64,000 nucleotides of DNA, taken from the NCBI GenBank assembly GCA_026874595.1, contig CM049316.1:76702676-76766675 (forward strand). The letters are read 5' to 3'. This DNA comes from Sipunculus nudus (taxonomy: Eukaryota > Annelida > Sipuncula > Golfingiida > Sipunculidae). Made by a program: the position numbers and the translations under genes. Under the pieces are notes generated by a model. It searched no databases. It saw nothing but the letters and a program-made list of their open reading frames with translations, and was not told the origin of the DNA. This document shows positions 46,567 through 58,398 of the stretch, one piece after another. Position 1 is the first letter of the stretch. Every line of letters begins with the position of its first letter.

Positions 46567-47815
46567 CCTTTTTTTTTGTACATCAAGGCCAACCTTAATC
46601 TTTTAGTACATAGAGGCCAACCTAAATACTTTTGTACATCGAGAGCAACCTTAATCCTTTTGTATATCGAGGAAAACCTTTGTCCTTTTGAATATCGAGG
46701 CCAACCTTAAGCCTTTTGTACATCGAGGCAAACCGTTATCCTTTTGTAAATCGAGGCCAACCTTAGTCCTTTTGTACATCGACGCTACACTAAGTCTTTT
46801 GTTCATTGAGGCCAAACTTAGTTTTTTTTTTTTACATCGAGGCTAACCTTAATCATTTTTGTACATCGAGGCCAGCCGTAATTGTTTTTGTACATCAAGG
46901 TCAACCTTAGTCCTTTTGTACATCAAGGCAAGCCATAATCCTTAATTACATCGAGTCCAGCCTTAGTCCACTGTACATCGAGGCCAACCTTAGTCTTTTG
47001 AAAATCGAGGCCAACCTTTATCTTTTTGTACATCGAGGCCAGCCTCAGTTCTTTTGGACATCGAGGTCAACCTTAAACCTTTTCTGCATCGAGGTCAATC
47101 TTAATCCTTTTGTTCAACTCGGCCAGCCTTAGTCCCTTTGTACATCGAGGCCATCTTTAGTCCTTTTGTACATCAAAGCCAACCTCAATCCTTTTGTACA
47201 TCAAAGCCAACCTATACCCTTTTGTTCATCGATGCCACCCTTAAGCCTTTTGTACATTGAGGTCACCCTTCGTCCTTTCGTACATCGAGGTAAATCTTAA
47301 TCCTTTTGTTCATGGAGGCAAAACTTGGTACTTTTTTACATCAAGGCCAGCCTTAGTCCCTATGTTCATCCAGACCAACCTTAATCCTTTCATACATCGA
47401 GGTCAATCTTAGTCCTTATGTACATCGACGCCAACCTTAGTCCATTGAACATCGAGGCCAACTTTAACCCCTTTGTACATCGAGGCCAACATTTATCCTT
47501 CTGCACATCGAGGCCAACCTTAAGCCTGTTGTACATCAAAGCAAACCGTAATCCTTTTATACATCGAGGCTAAACTAAGTGTTTTGTCCATTGAGGCCAA
47601 CCTTACTCCTTTTGTACATCGAGGCCAACCTAAACCATTTTGTACATCGAGGCCAGCCGTAATTTTTTTGTACATCAAAGCCAAACTTAATTCTTTTATA
47701 CTTCGAGGCCAGCCATTATCTTTAAGTACATCGCGACCAACCCTGATCCTTTTGTACATTAAGGCCAACCTTAGTCCTTTTGTACATCGAGGCCCACTTA
47801 AGCCCTTTTGTATCT
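46567..47815. repeat. 28 bp satellite/minisatellite array, about 44 units
   Basis: About 1.25 kb of units built on TTTTGTACATCGAGGCCAAC followed by CTTAGTCC or CTTAATCC. Units differ by several substitutions and 1-2 bp indels, so the array is old or lightly homogenised. It starts right after a poly-C/poly-T run. The open frames on both strands are by-products of the repeat. Confidence 0.95.
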
Positions 47816-50298
47816 TAGGTTGGCACAGCGAGGAAAGATGGTTATGGTGAAGCCTGTAAGCCTTTTCCAGGGCAAAGGGTGAAATACATGTAAATCGACT
47901 TATGTATACGCTGAAACATCGGCGACAGGAGCTACCGCAGAATAAAGGCTAGGGCCGGATTTCTACACCACCATTTTACATCTAACAGTAGAAAAACGAG
48001 AGACTAATTTAGAACGGAAATACTTGCAAATGCAGTCACTGTGCCGCTAAATCAACAGGCTGTTTTGCTGGCAATATGTATGTAAAGTTCACAGAAAAGC
48101 ACACCATTTATGGATATTTATTAATTCCACCTGCAAATAGTCCAGTAAAAATAGGGTTTCACTTGGACAAATTGCAACAGAAATTATTTTGTTACCATGC
48201 ATTTCTGTAAGGTTCCAAGACTGGCATACTTAAAGTTCCATAGAAGCCTAGCATGGGAAATATGGTAAATTCCTTTATACCATAATGCTACATAATGCTT
48301 TTTTTAAGTTTCCATCATTGAGAGATTTCTAAGACTGCAAGCCTCATAATGTTTAAACAATGCATATCATAATCAGGAATCATGCTGAAGGGAAGGGGCA
48401 TCAACAAATATAGCCTTACCGGGTAAAATTTCTAAATATAAAATGTTTTAGGTTAATAAAAATCAAATAACCAAAGTGATTTATTATAATATTGATTTTA
48501 CAGTGGCTGCTGATAACAAGACAATGTGGAAACCCTTTCAGGCTCATTGAATATCTTTGACTTCTATTCTCTGTAAATTGTTGTGTATTAAAGTTACACT
48601 GTTAAATATTTTAATTATACTTTTTAGATGTCTTAAAATCAGTTAAGGAGTTACATAAACTGTCATGAAGTCTTGTTAATGATTACCGTTCGTGATCACA
48701 AATAAATGGAAACTTAGGCTTTTATAACCATATGACTGGTTGTGAGAAGTTTTTTGTTTTGTGTTTGTTCATTCCGTTTTTTGAGTAAGGCCTAGCAATA
48801 ACAATGACTGTTTCCCGTGCCTTGAAGTCGGGACGTTACAAGGGTTCACAAAACGTAACCTGGACAATTATGACTTCAGATCAAATGTCAAGGACCTTCA
48901 GTCAGCTGAGCTAACAATCACGGCAAAATTCTATAAGAACCATTGCGCAATCTCGTTCCAAGAAATTGGACGAATGATAAAGGTCCCACAAGCCAAATTC
49001 AGCTGAATGAATATCAAATGGATTTCCAAAGGTTAGAAAGAAAAACAGGGAATAAATAAACAAATTTAGATAAACAATGTTCGCTCTTGGAAAAAAAACA
49101 GATAATACACAGACAACTACATGTGCAATGTATGTATTCCACTGGAGTGGATATTTAAATTTTAATCGGAGGTTAAGGTGGTGTGTTCGTGAGAAAGCGA
49201 GATGATACAGAGAACAAGAAAACCTCAAAAATTTAAACTTGATGATTATTTGATTAATGGATTGTTTACAGATTAACGGATACCATTTATGTTGGGTAGT
49301 AAGTGGGAATCCTCTAAAAACACAAATGAATGGGGGAAAAGAACAGAAAAGAAAATAAGAGGAAAATCCCCTTATCTGGCTTATCTCGTATATGCGTTCG
49401 AGCGTATGCAGGTTTGTGTTTGTGCACGAAAACCAGACAACTAATTGAAAAACATATTTGTCATTTTTATTTCAAATATAACATATACAGATTGCTATTT
49501 AAAAATATAAATATATATCGCCACACAAGATTTTATACGACTACATACATAGTTTTATACGAACATAACATACAATATTATTTACAGAGTTTGGCACGTA
49601 TTTGCTGTACATGGTTTTTTATATAATTGTTCCAAATATCCTCTATGGATTCCTGTGCTTAATCAGGAGTGCAGCGCCATCTGCATCCATAAAATATTAG
49701 TTCTTATTTTACGGAGTATTTTTACCACATATAGTACTACATAAAGTAACTCTTTGCTTACTAAAAAAATATGAAACTACATGATAATGATAGACCTGTG
49801 TTCATAAAGTCCTTCTGTATTCCGGTTTCTTTTATGTCGATAATCTTGATAATCCTGCGTTTATGGATATTGTGGGATTTAAACCGGAGTCTAATGTTTG
49901 TCAGGCCGAATGTATTGTATACAACTCAGGATTTATCATTATTCACATTATCACAGTGCCCATGGCCAGATTGAATATAAAATGTTTTTTGGTGAATGGA
50001 ATGACTTAATTATGCAGAACTGGTGATCACGAAATGAAATTAGAGTAATTGAAAGACAATTATTCTCATTTACCAAAGTAAATGATAATTTAAAAATAAA
50101 TCTATTTTATATATATTGAATCCTCAAAATAAAATAAAATGTTAGTTTAATGGTAAAATATTAAACTCCTTTTCTTGTCTTGATGAAACTATTTATTTAT
50201 TTTATATGCCGCTGAGTTACAATAAATATAATTTAAAATAAGATAATGATATTATGTTCTTAAAGATACCGGGCGGTGGGTCCTTACAGAGGCGATGG
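47816..50298. other. Unannotated stretch downstream of SLC34
   Basis: Contains the 3' UTR of the minus-strand SLC34 gene near 50298 and below (an AATAAA-like run on the minus strand was not singled out). Otherwise AT-rich without recognisable features. Confidence 0.4.
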
Positions 50299-51221
50299 TC
50301 ACGGAGTAGACTCGTACCCTTGGTTGCTTTCTCCTTTTTTATCCAGTTCAACAGTGATTTGGAAGTTTTCAGATTCCCTGTTGCAGGGACAACATCTACA
50401 GGCCCGGCAGCCCTCAGTCCTCTCACGTAATACCATAAAACCACGGTCATAAAACTCAAGATTGAGAACCGGGATATTGCTCCAACTTTTAAGTCTTTCA
50501 GGCAGTTTCTCTGGTTTTTTCTTCTGTAGTACTGTGGTTATAATGATGGTGATGATGATGGCCAGAACAAGCGACAAGACCAGAACCAGGTACGGCCAGC
50601 CCGCCACGGATAACCCAAACACGACCAGCGGCAGGAGGAAGAACATCAGGATTAAATACACGACTGCGAACCAGCGGTAAGACGCGGTTCTCGTTCCCAG
50701 TCCTTTAGCCAGCCTGATGGGTATTTTGCGGAGGATGGGGACTGGGTAGAAAATGGCGATGCCGAAGATGTTGAAGAAAAGATGACAGAGCGCCAGTTGC
50801 AAGGCTTGGCGGAACTTGCTCTCTGACGCTACCAGCGCTGCCAGAAGTCCTGTGACGGTCGTGCCGATGTTTGACCCAAGAGTCAGCGGGTACACACGCT
50901 CCAAGGTCACCACACCCATACCGACTAGCGGGGTCAAGGTCGACGTGAACACGGAACTACTCTGGACTAGGATCGTCAAGGCTGCGCCAACCAAGATGGC
51001 GAAGTATCCGGTCAAGAAAGCGAACACCCCCGGAAATTCTGCATTGATAACTCTTTTTACCGTCGACGCCAAAGGACCGCCAAGTAACGAGTGGAGGACT
51101 TTGACCATGCAGATCAGAGCAATGATCAGAGCAAGTAGAGCAATAACGAGGAGCAAGATGCCCACCGCCACGTCAGACAGGCGTGACCACGGCAACCCCT
51201 GTCCATGGAACAGGAATCTAC
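50299..51221 (-). CDS. SLC34: SLC34 exon 7 (second QSSS repeat to stop)
   Basis: One 923 bp exon encodes the whole second half of the transporter: [100 protein letters not shown], two more hydrophobic segments, and the Cys-rich tail [11 protein letters not shown] ending GYESTP and TGA. Vertebrate genes split this part over several exons, so introns were lost or never gained here. No PDZ-type TRL ending as in NaPi-IIa. Confidence 0.95.
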
Positions 51222-54200
51222 CTGTAACAATAACGGCACAAAGTAGTATCAAAATTAACATATAAGAGGACGACAAAGAGAAGAGCCGCTATTCGAAATT
51301 TCGGGATCTGCGGATCCATAGCGTGTACAATTACCAATTATTAATGTCAAAATATCATTGTCAGAAATACAGTGACATCTGATTTCACAATTGCATCTCA
51401 AAAGCTTTTTTTCAACGAGATGATTTCTCCTAAGACCAGATTGATTTCTCAAATATATGTGTAATATTGGAATGTTATAATAATTGTATAAAAGGTTAAT
51501 TAAAGTAGCCATCTTTGTTAGTTTCAAGGAACTTCATTCAGAACACCAACAGGTGCTTTACAGCACACTTTACGTGTTTTCTAACGTACATTGAGTAGAC
51601 GCGGCTTCGTCCGTGATCTTGTACGTGACACTGGTCAGATTTGTGACGTTGGAAAACGTTTTGGTGACGTCATACGTCCAGTAATACTCTCGGCTCCTCC
51701 CTGTGGCGTTCGCAAACTTCTGTTCTGCATCAGAAGCTGAAATGAAAAAAAAATAAATTACTCAAACTGCAGTGAAAATTACCAGAATGCACATTTTGTT
51801 TTAGCAACACACGGGATCTAACCTGTATTCTACATATATAATCTCTTTTTTGCAGCTTTGCTTCCTTCGAAGTAAATTGGAAAACTTACAATAACTTTTA
51901 GTTAGAAAAATGTCGGAAATTCCACTATCTGCATGGGGATGAAAGGGATTTTAGAACGGCTTTTTTCCGAGTAAGTTTGAAACTTAAGATCTGTGTAGTT
52001 TCTCATGAAGGTGACGGTCTTCTCTTTGCACCAGAACTTGATCATCGTTCTCTTGCGTAAGTCACTCTTCGTGGCCACGGCCTCAATCACATTCTTATCG
52101 ATCTGCAGCAGGGATATTTGTCATGATATATAGCTATAAAGACCATCAATCTGTGTGTTCAGTATTTAGTGTTTATATGATTTAAATGAATCCGAATGAA
52201 CAATAATTATTTGATACTAGAAGAGCGTCTGATTTTTTTATTTGAAATAAATGCTTGAAAAGGTCATTCTTTTTTTAGTGACCGGACACAATACTCGGAA
52301 TTACATTACATAGGTAGCGAAGTTATTCTAGACGTCATGTAGAGGAATCTTTAATCACGATCTTTCAGGACAATAATATCGTTACTTCAATGTGTTTCAC
52401 TCTATAAAACAAGTATAATTTGCGTAAAAGACGGACTAAATACTTTTAGGCACCACAACATTAGCATATAAGCATATTTTCTTGGTTATATAAATGCCAG
52501 ATTTGAAGTATAAACGAATAGATACAATTGCACAATTTTGAAAACCTTACTTTTGATAAAGAAAACCTTATCTTACCCATTAATCATTCATAATTTGTAA
52601 ATAAAATAAAACAAATGACCATATTGACTTTACTTTTACATTTAAACAAAATATATCCGGTTATAGTGTTATAATTGTTAATAACTTATAAATATTAATT
52701 ATTATGGGGAGTGGTAGTCTCACCTGCACGATGAGATTCGTGAATGGTTTTGTGAGGGCTTTCAGCAGCTCTGGAGGTTCCGTTCCTTTTCTGTAGACCA
52801 GATTGTTCGTCATGGCGGTCGTCAGCCGTTCAAACATGTTGGAGGCGGCCTCTAGCGGCAGAAAGATTATCACGGCCAGCCAGTTAAACATGTCGTGGAC
52901 TGTAGCGGACGCGAAGGCTCGTCGGAATTCATCCCTGTCCCCGGACTGTGCCAGCGACACGATGGTGTTAGTGACGGACGTCCCGATGTTGGCCCCCATA
53001 ATGATCGGAATCCCCTGACGTACAGTGATCACTGTCAGATAGAAAATACTGTCATTATACTGTCAAAAATCAAATACTGATGTCATTATACTGTCAAGTA
53101 TCAGATACTGATGATACTGTCAATCATCAGATACTGAAGTCATTATTCTATCAAACATCAGATACTGATGTCATTATTCTGTCAAACATCAGATACTGAT
53201 GTCATTATTCTGTCAAACATCAGATACTGATGTCATTATTCTGTCAAACATCAGATACTGATGTCATTATTCTGTCAAACATAAGATACTGATGTCATTT
53301 TTCCGTCAGACATCAGATACTGAAGTGATTATATTGTCAAACATCAGATATTGATGTAATTTTATTGTCACTCATTAGATACTGATCGTCATTTACAGTC
53401 AAATAGCGAAAACGTATGTCATTACACTGTCAGACATCTAATACTGATGTCATAATACTGTCGAATATCAAATAGTTATGCTTAGTAATCATTATACCCC
53501 AACATATAAAACACTACTGCTTAGTGATAATGACTTATGGTGTCAAATATAATAATGATGCTTAGTATGGACGCACTACACTGTCAAATATTACAAGTTA
53601 TAAATGAATTTTTCATCATTTTTTTAGAAGCGTCGGGTAAAGCGCGGTCAACAGTACATTGAATAGAGCAAATAAAATATATTTTTGTATACAGGGTTTT
53701 ATTTTTCATTGTTCGATGGGGAATTTCTTTATCCCGACCGCGGGTCATTGCCATTCACTGGTATTAGGTACCGTCTTTGTTGTAGAGCGGATCTTGCTGT
53801 AGGTGGTAGCATTCTTTTAAAACCTGAGGAATTCCGAGTCGACATTATTTCGCGAATGGTCCATTTATCACAGGAACTTTAGAAGTGAGTTAACTAAAAA
53901 TGGGACAGAGAAAAATAAAGCTACGTACATCCGGATGCTACGAGCGTGACAGTGATGGAGGTTGACGTAGACGAGCTCTGAAGCAACACTGTTACCAGGA
54001 CACCGATCATCATCCCTGCAACGGGGTTGTCAAGGAGACTCCTGCTAGTGAGGGCATCACCAGCAGCGCGACCTGGCGCCAAATCAGGAAACTAAATGTT
54101 ACATGATCCCATTCATATTGTTAACTTCACTTTCACAAGGTATTTTAGCAGTTTTTAACGATAATTTCATCGTATGCTACATAAACCAGTTGTATAACCA

Positions 54201-56087
54201 CCAATATGCATATTTGTTATATAAAATACAAACAATTTGTAAACAACGTCTTTTATATATTATAAAGTCAGGAAAGCACAACAATATAGGTAAAAATTAC
54301 TTTCTGGTTTTTTTACACATATGCCCCTTTTCTCAAATCTCAATTCATCATGTAAACATTACTTGTCAAAATATTCATTTTATTGTTTTTTATTTTTATT
54401 TCGCTGGTAATTTGAATAATAAAAATCTAAACTAAAAATTGAAAAGTGTGTCTTTAGTGGTTAAATTAAACTTTAATATAAAAATAAATAAATATAAACC
54501 TAAGATATTCAAAGAAATGCTGAATTAGACCCTCACCTCCAATAAGCTGGAAAGATGAGCCGAGAAAATCCAGAGAACAAATAAACGCGTAGAGGAGAGT
54601 TATTACGGCCACCAGACGGGCGATGTAGCTCACCACACGTAACACCTTACCACCGGTGGTCAACTCTGAAAAATATAGATATATAAAAAATGATATAAAT
54701 GTAAGAGAGACAACACAACATAATACAGAAAAACTATATCTACGGGATGCTGTAAGTGAATTATTTGTAGCTTAAAGAAGAAATGCAGAATGCCTGACTA
54801 AAACATAAAAAAATCATGTGTGTTACCTTCATAATCATCCAGTTCACAGCGCCACCTACATGTCATTGAACTGTCCTCTACAGTTCTTGGCGTTTAGTGT
54901 CTGGACTAGCGATAACTCATTGAAAATTTCACATCAAATCAGGCTAATTAAGCATATGTCTTTATTAAATGGATTTCTACCTCATTATTAATTTTCTAGA
55001 ATAATAAAATTCTAATTAATGCGCTATTAAGGAATTTATGAGGTTATTTCTTTTACTTGTAAGTTATGTTTAATAGATAGCGCTGATAATATTTTTTTAA
55101 ATAAATCCTGTTCCGAGTAAAATACAGACTTTTCTCAAAATCGAGTTTTTGCTTCGAACACAGATGTAATATTTTGTTTATATATTAATGATAAATAAAC
55201 AGAAGATAAACAAAGAGTTGGTGTTTAACCATGTTTAACGTACATGACGTGTTCAGATAGATAAATACTTTATATTATAAAGCATAGTTGTTGTAATAAA
55301 GCTCTTCATTCACATACCAAATTAAAGCTAGTTATTGTTGCTGTTATAAGAATGTTTAAATTATAATTGTTCCAAATATAGTCATAATAAAGATAAATGA
55401 TAAATTCCAGAGACATGTAGGTTCGTGACCTCCAGTGAAAACAGTGACCAGCTTTTAACTCTTGAACATTGGCATATTTAAAAGGCGTTTTTTAACCAAA
55501 CAGGGAAATGAGCCCCAGTTATCACTGATTATTTATCCATTTATTTTGCCAACGAACTCTTGTTATATTTCATTCATGAAAATTTATTATTATTATTATT
55601 AATCTTTCCTTCCCGACTGCTTATCTTCTAATCTTCAACTTATTTTGCTGGACTGCAGTGTGCAGTTTCTAAGAACATACGAATAACAAACTAATTATAA
55701 GAAGTAACCTGAACTGATAATAATTATAATTAATTAAATTTATTTCATGATTTATATTAAATTAACAGTCCATCATTAAAGTTGACAATAACAGTCCATC
55801 ATTATAGCTATTAACATAGGTGTTCGGGGGTTGGGGGCGTGGCTTGATCCAGAACGAGGCTGACCTGACCAGGGCGGGCCCGTCTGTTTGATGTCTTCTA
55901 CGACTCCCCATGGATCATACTCCTTCTCGTCCTCTTTTTTCTCCTTTGATTGGGCATCGACTTGAGTTTGACCTTGACCTTGCTTCTCTTTGTCCTGTAG
56001 AGCGCCCTCTAGGTGTCCGTTGATAGCCTCGACAGGGGTCATCCCTGGGTTTACGCTCCCGTTTGGACCTACCTTGGAAGTCCCCAT
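50299..56087 (-). CDS. SLC34: Sodium-dependent phosphate cotransporter, SLC34/NaPi-II family (whole gene)
   Basis: Seven coding exons on the minus strand: 56087-55865, 54665-54537, 54072-53929, 53031-52724, 52102-51958 (low end uncertain), 51736-51590, 51221-50299. As modelled this gives 2019 nt, 672 residues, close to vertebrate NaPi-IIb (about 690). Family hallmarks are all present: an acidic/polar N-terminus with DPW, the two inverted QSSS repeats ([13 protein letters not shown] and [15 protein letters not shown]), [11 protein letters not shown] and [11 protein letters not shown], a large glycosylated loop with paired cysteines, and a cysteine-rich C-terminus (CRACRCCPC) as in NaPi-IIb. 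The aspartate of VHDMFNW, replaced by glycine in electroneutral NaPi-IIc as I recall, is present, which suggests electrogenic transport. Expected role: apical Na+-coupled phosphate uptake in epithelia. Confidence 0.93.
51590..51736 (-). CDS. SLC34: SLC34 exon 6 (glycosylated extracellular loop)
   Basis: Follows TTTTTTTCATTTCAG and reads [40 protein letters not shown] and ASTQ, closing with a split cysteine codon (T|GT) equivalent to the last loop cysteine of NaPi-II. Three N-glycosylation sequons (NAT, NVT, NLT) fit an extracellular position. Donor T|GTACGT, phase 1. Confidence 0.88.
51958..52102 (-). CDS. SLC34: SLC34 exon 5 (start of extracellular loop; donor unresolved)
   Basis: The acceptor CTGCAG joins in phase 0 to give [18 protein letters not shown] and [18 protein letters not shown], matching the vertebrate LIVQLDKKVIS...IWCK segment and including the conserved loop cysteine. 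The next exon demands a phase-1 donor. The only GT meeting this after the WCK codons is C|GTTCTA at 51957, a poor donor. The frame stays open to a stop at 51902. A strong GTAAGT lies beyond that stop (near 51890). Confidence 0.7.
52724..53031 (-). CDS. SLC34: SLC34 exon 4 (GANIGTS and VHD region)
   Basis: Reads (L)[18 protein letters not shown] through [18 protein letters not shown] and [16 protein letters not shown] to KPFTNLIVQ, nearly collinear with vertebrate NaPi-II. Donor CAG|GTGAGA, phase 0. The acceptor CTGACAG is continuous with a minisatellite in the intron whose units also end in GACAG. Confidence 0.92.
53032..53480. repeat. 30 bp minisatellite in SLC34 intron 3
   Basis: About 14 units based on CATCAGATACTGATGTCATT plus ATTCTGTCAAA. 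The central five are almost identical and the edges decay. The array touches the acceptor of exon 4: on the minus strand every unit ends in (C/T)TGACAG, the same word as the true acceptor. Confidence 0.92.
53929..54072 (-). CDS. SLC34: SLC34 exon 3 (first QSSS repeat)
   Basis: The acceptor GGCGCCAG has no pyrimidine tract, yet the phase joins perfectly to give [15 protein letters not shown], then [20 protein letters not shown] and [13 protein letters not shown]. The first QSSS motif helps form the substrate site. Donor T|GTACGT, phase 1. Confidence 0.9.
54537..54665 (-). CDS. SLC34: SLC34 exon 2 (first membrane segment)
   Basis: Starts after TATATTTTTCAG, completing GAG (E), then [20 protein letters not shown] and the hydrophobic [20 protein letters not shown], matching the VCSLDxLSSAFQL signature of the family. 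Donor G|GTGAGG, phase 1. Confidence 0.9.
54700..55860 (-). other. SLC34 intron 1
   Basis: AT-rich intron between coding exons 1 and 2 with no recognised repeat or RNA. Confidence 0.6.
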
Positions 56088-56096
56088 CGCGGACTC
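55865..56096 (-). CDS. SLC34: SLC34 exon 1 (start codon, cytoplasmic N-terminus)
   Basis: The ATG at 56087 gives [15 protein letters not shown] and a Lys/Glu/Gln-rich cytoplasmic tail ending [18 protein letters not shown], equivalent to the DPW...KWSE region of vertebrate NaPi-IIb. A TTGTTCTAG acceptor sits 9 bases before the ATG (exon begins 56096), so at least one 5' UTR exon lies further upstream (above 56.1 kb). The donor is G|GTCAGC, phase 1. Confidence 0.88.
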
Positions 56097-56184
56097 CTAG
56101 AACAAGAGCGAACGGAATTGTTACGTACATACTGTCCTATATTCATAATATAGTCATTATGGTTTATAATACGAATATATCAAT

Positions 56185-56286
<102 letters not shown>

Positions 56287-56357
56287 GCATGGAAATGTCA
56301 CCATCGCATATTGTACATTCATCCAAAAAATACAGGTCCTACTGCCGATATAAATGA

Positions 56358-56500
56358 TCACGGACAACATGCCGTGGTAACGGACTTCATACGCTGATTA
56401 CGGGCATAATGCCCTGGTTACGGACATCGTGCCTGATTACGGTCATCGTGCCGTGGTTACGGACATCGTGCCGTGGTTACGGACATCGTGCCGTAATTAA
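56358..56500. repeat. 20 bp tandem repeat, about seven units
   Basis: Units are based on GTGCCGTGGTTACGGACATC. The last three or four are almost exact, the first ones diverged (ATGCCCTGGTTACGGACATC). It lies about 270-400 bp upstream of the SLC34 first coding exon. Confidence 0.85.
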
Positions 56501-56912
56501 AAACAACATGTCAGACAGACAACAATTAACGGGATCACGGAAATCTCAAGTCCCTATTTTTAAGAAGTTTCGACTAAGACGAATATAATTATATTTATAT
56601 TAAACAAGTGACTGAATAAGTGTGCTCTCACAAAGGTGGAGGAAAATATTGGTGGGCTTGTCTAAGGAATATAGGACGTTTAGTGTGATGGGAGGACTGC
56701 TTTAGGCCTTGATCGATGAGACATTATTAAGAATCATTAATAAAGGAGAAATACATCCCCAAAATACTTGCCACATATATGAGTTTTTAGCTCTAATAAC
56801 ACCTTTCAGGTAAGCTTGGGTTTAAGTATCAGTCAATATTATCCGTGGTCAGATTATTTGACCTTTCACCGATTTTCCAATATAGGATACCTATCTTCTT
56901 ATTTGTGTCACT

Positions 56913-56959
<47 letters not shown>

Positions 56960-57801
56960 TTGCTTACTCTTCAAATTTCATCGATCAGATCCAAACTGAA
57001 TTTTTCAGTGCCGCACTATACTTACAAATCAGAGCCATACAGTCCAAGTATCCTATTTGGCCGAGTCTTGATTACAAAATACAGAATATATCCGTAGGTT
57101 CCCCTATAAGACCCTTACGTATGCGTTATTGTCTTAAATTTCAAATTAGTTTAAATGTATATTGTAACACAGACTCAAGCACGATTTAAAGTGACACTGA
57201 ATAAGAATCAAGTTTAATTATAAGTCTAAAAGTGAGGATTACAAAGGCATGTTCAACATATACATGCGATCCGGTGCTTTATTTCTTAAAGAGCAATTGC
57301 GCAAAATCGAAGATTGTTATCAGGAGGAATTCGTTCACGGTCCCCAAAAAGGTAACCTGAATCGTGACACTCGTTGTTAAATTATAGGGAGAAATGCTCT
57401 ACTTTACAAATTCTCTGTTTTAATAAATATAAAAGAACTCTCACCATGACGGATGTAATAAAGCGTTATCTCATCAACGATGTTACGTGCAGTCTTAAGA
57501 TGTTCTGTTTTACAACCAGATAACTCGTCGAAGTATTCGAAACTGGTTGTGAGATGCTGATTGTTTGTTAATTCCATGTTGTTATAGTAACGATACCCTA
57601 GCACAGTGCGATTCAGAAATGAACGTGACAGTCCATTGTGATGTGAATTGAACCCCATCGTGTGAGCATATAAATGATTCGGCGACCTCGAGTACAAGTA
57701 CTCAGTGGGGTCTGAGAATAATTCAAAATCATTACACATGAGACAGTCAAAGTTCAAGCATGTTAGTGGTTATACCACTCCTGTTAAATTAGCAAAGGTC
57801 C
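56501..57801. other. Unannotated stretch upstream of SLC34
   Basis: Should hold the 5' UTR exon and promoter of SLC34, which could not be located. A TA tract lies at 56920-56955. A 117-codon minus-strand frame (57757-57404) has no recognisable domain. Confidence 0.4.
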
Positions 57802-58317
57802 ATTATACTGCCGTGCTAAGGCAAAAGACAGTAAGTCCATGTTTGGGCAAAAATGAGTCAACGCTCAAATCTTCAATAGCAGTATGTATGCTATCAGATA
57901 TATGTGTTGCTAAGTCCTAGCCCTCGGGAATCCCGAGAAATGAGGGCAGTAACATCACCAAATTTGCGTTTACACACCACAATACTGAAGTAAAAAGCAG
58001 TATCTTCACTTACTGCTTTTTTTTGCACAGGAAGCATTAGGAAATCCTAAGGTAAATAGCAGTAAGAACACTTACTGCTCTTCTTTACAAAGGATGAGCA
58101 TATATTCCGTAAACTGACATCGAAGATACTGCTATTTGTTCGTGATAGTTAAACAAATTACTTTCTGACAAACTAAGACGGATGAATCTTTCTCCGACAT
58201 GCAGATGAATTCTATGGGTCAGTAGAAAAGATGTATAACAAATTAAAACATAATAGATTGAGAAACTATATAGCAGGAAAAACTTGACACTATGGTGAAA
58301 TTCGGGCATGACAATAT

Positions 58318-58398
<81 letters not shown>

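Noticed and set aside
47520-47850. Open frames of 82-88 codons on both strands
   Set aside because: Created by the 28 bp satellite; the protein is a frame-cycling translation of one unit.
50816-51265. 149-codon plus-strand frame
   Set aside because: Antisense shadow of SLC34 exon 7.
53032-53480. CRISPR-like array (30 bp repeats)
   Set aside because: The repeats are contiguous with no unique spacers, in a eukaryotic intron; it is a minisatellite.
55915-56130. Second minus-strand frame overlapping SLC34 exon 1
   Set aside because: Different frame from the DPW-containing N-terminus; low-complexity shadow.
57404-57757. 117-codon minus-strand frame upstream of SLC34
   Set aside because: Considered as an extra exon or neighbouring gene. 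No domain, no convincing splice sites, and its position does not join in phase to the SLC34 start.
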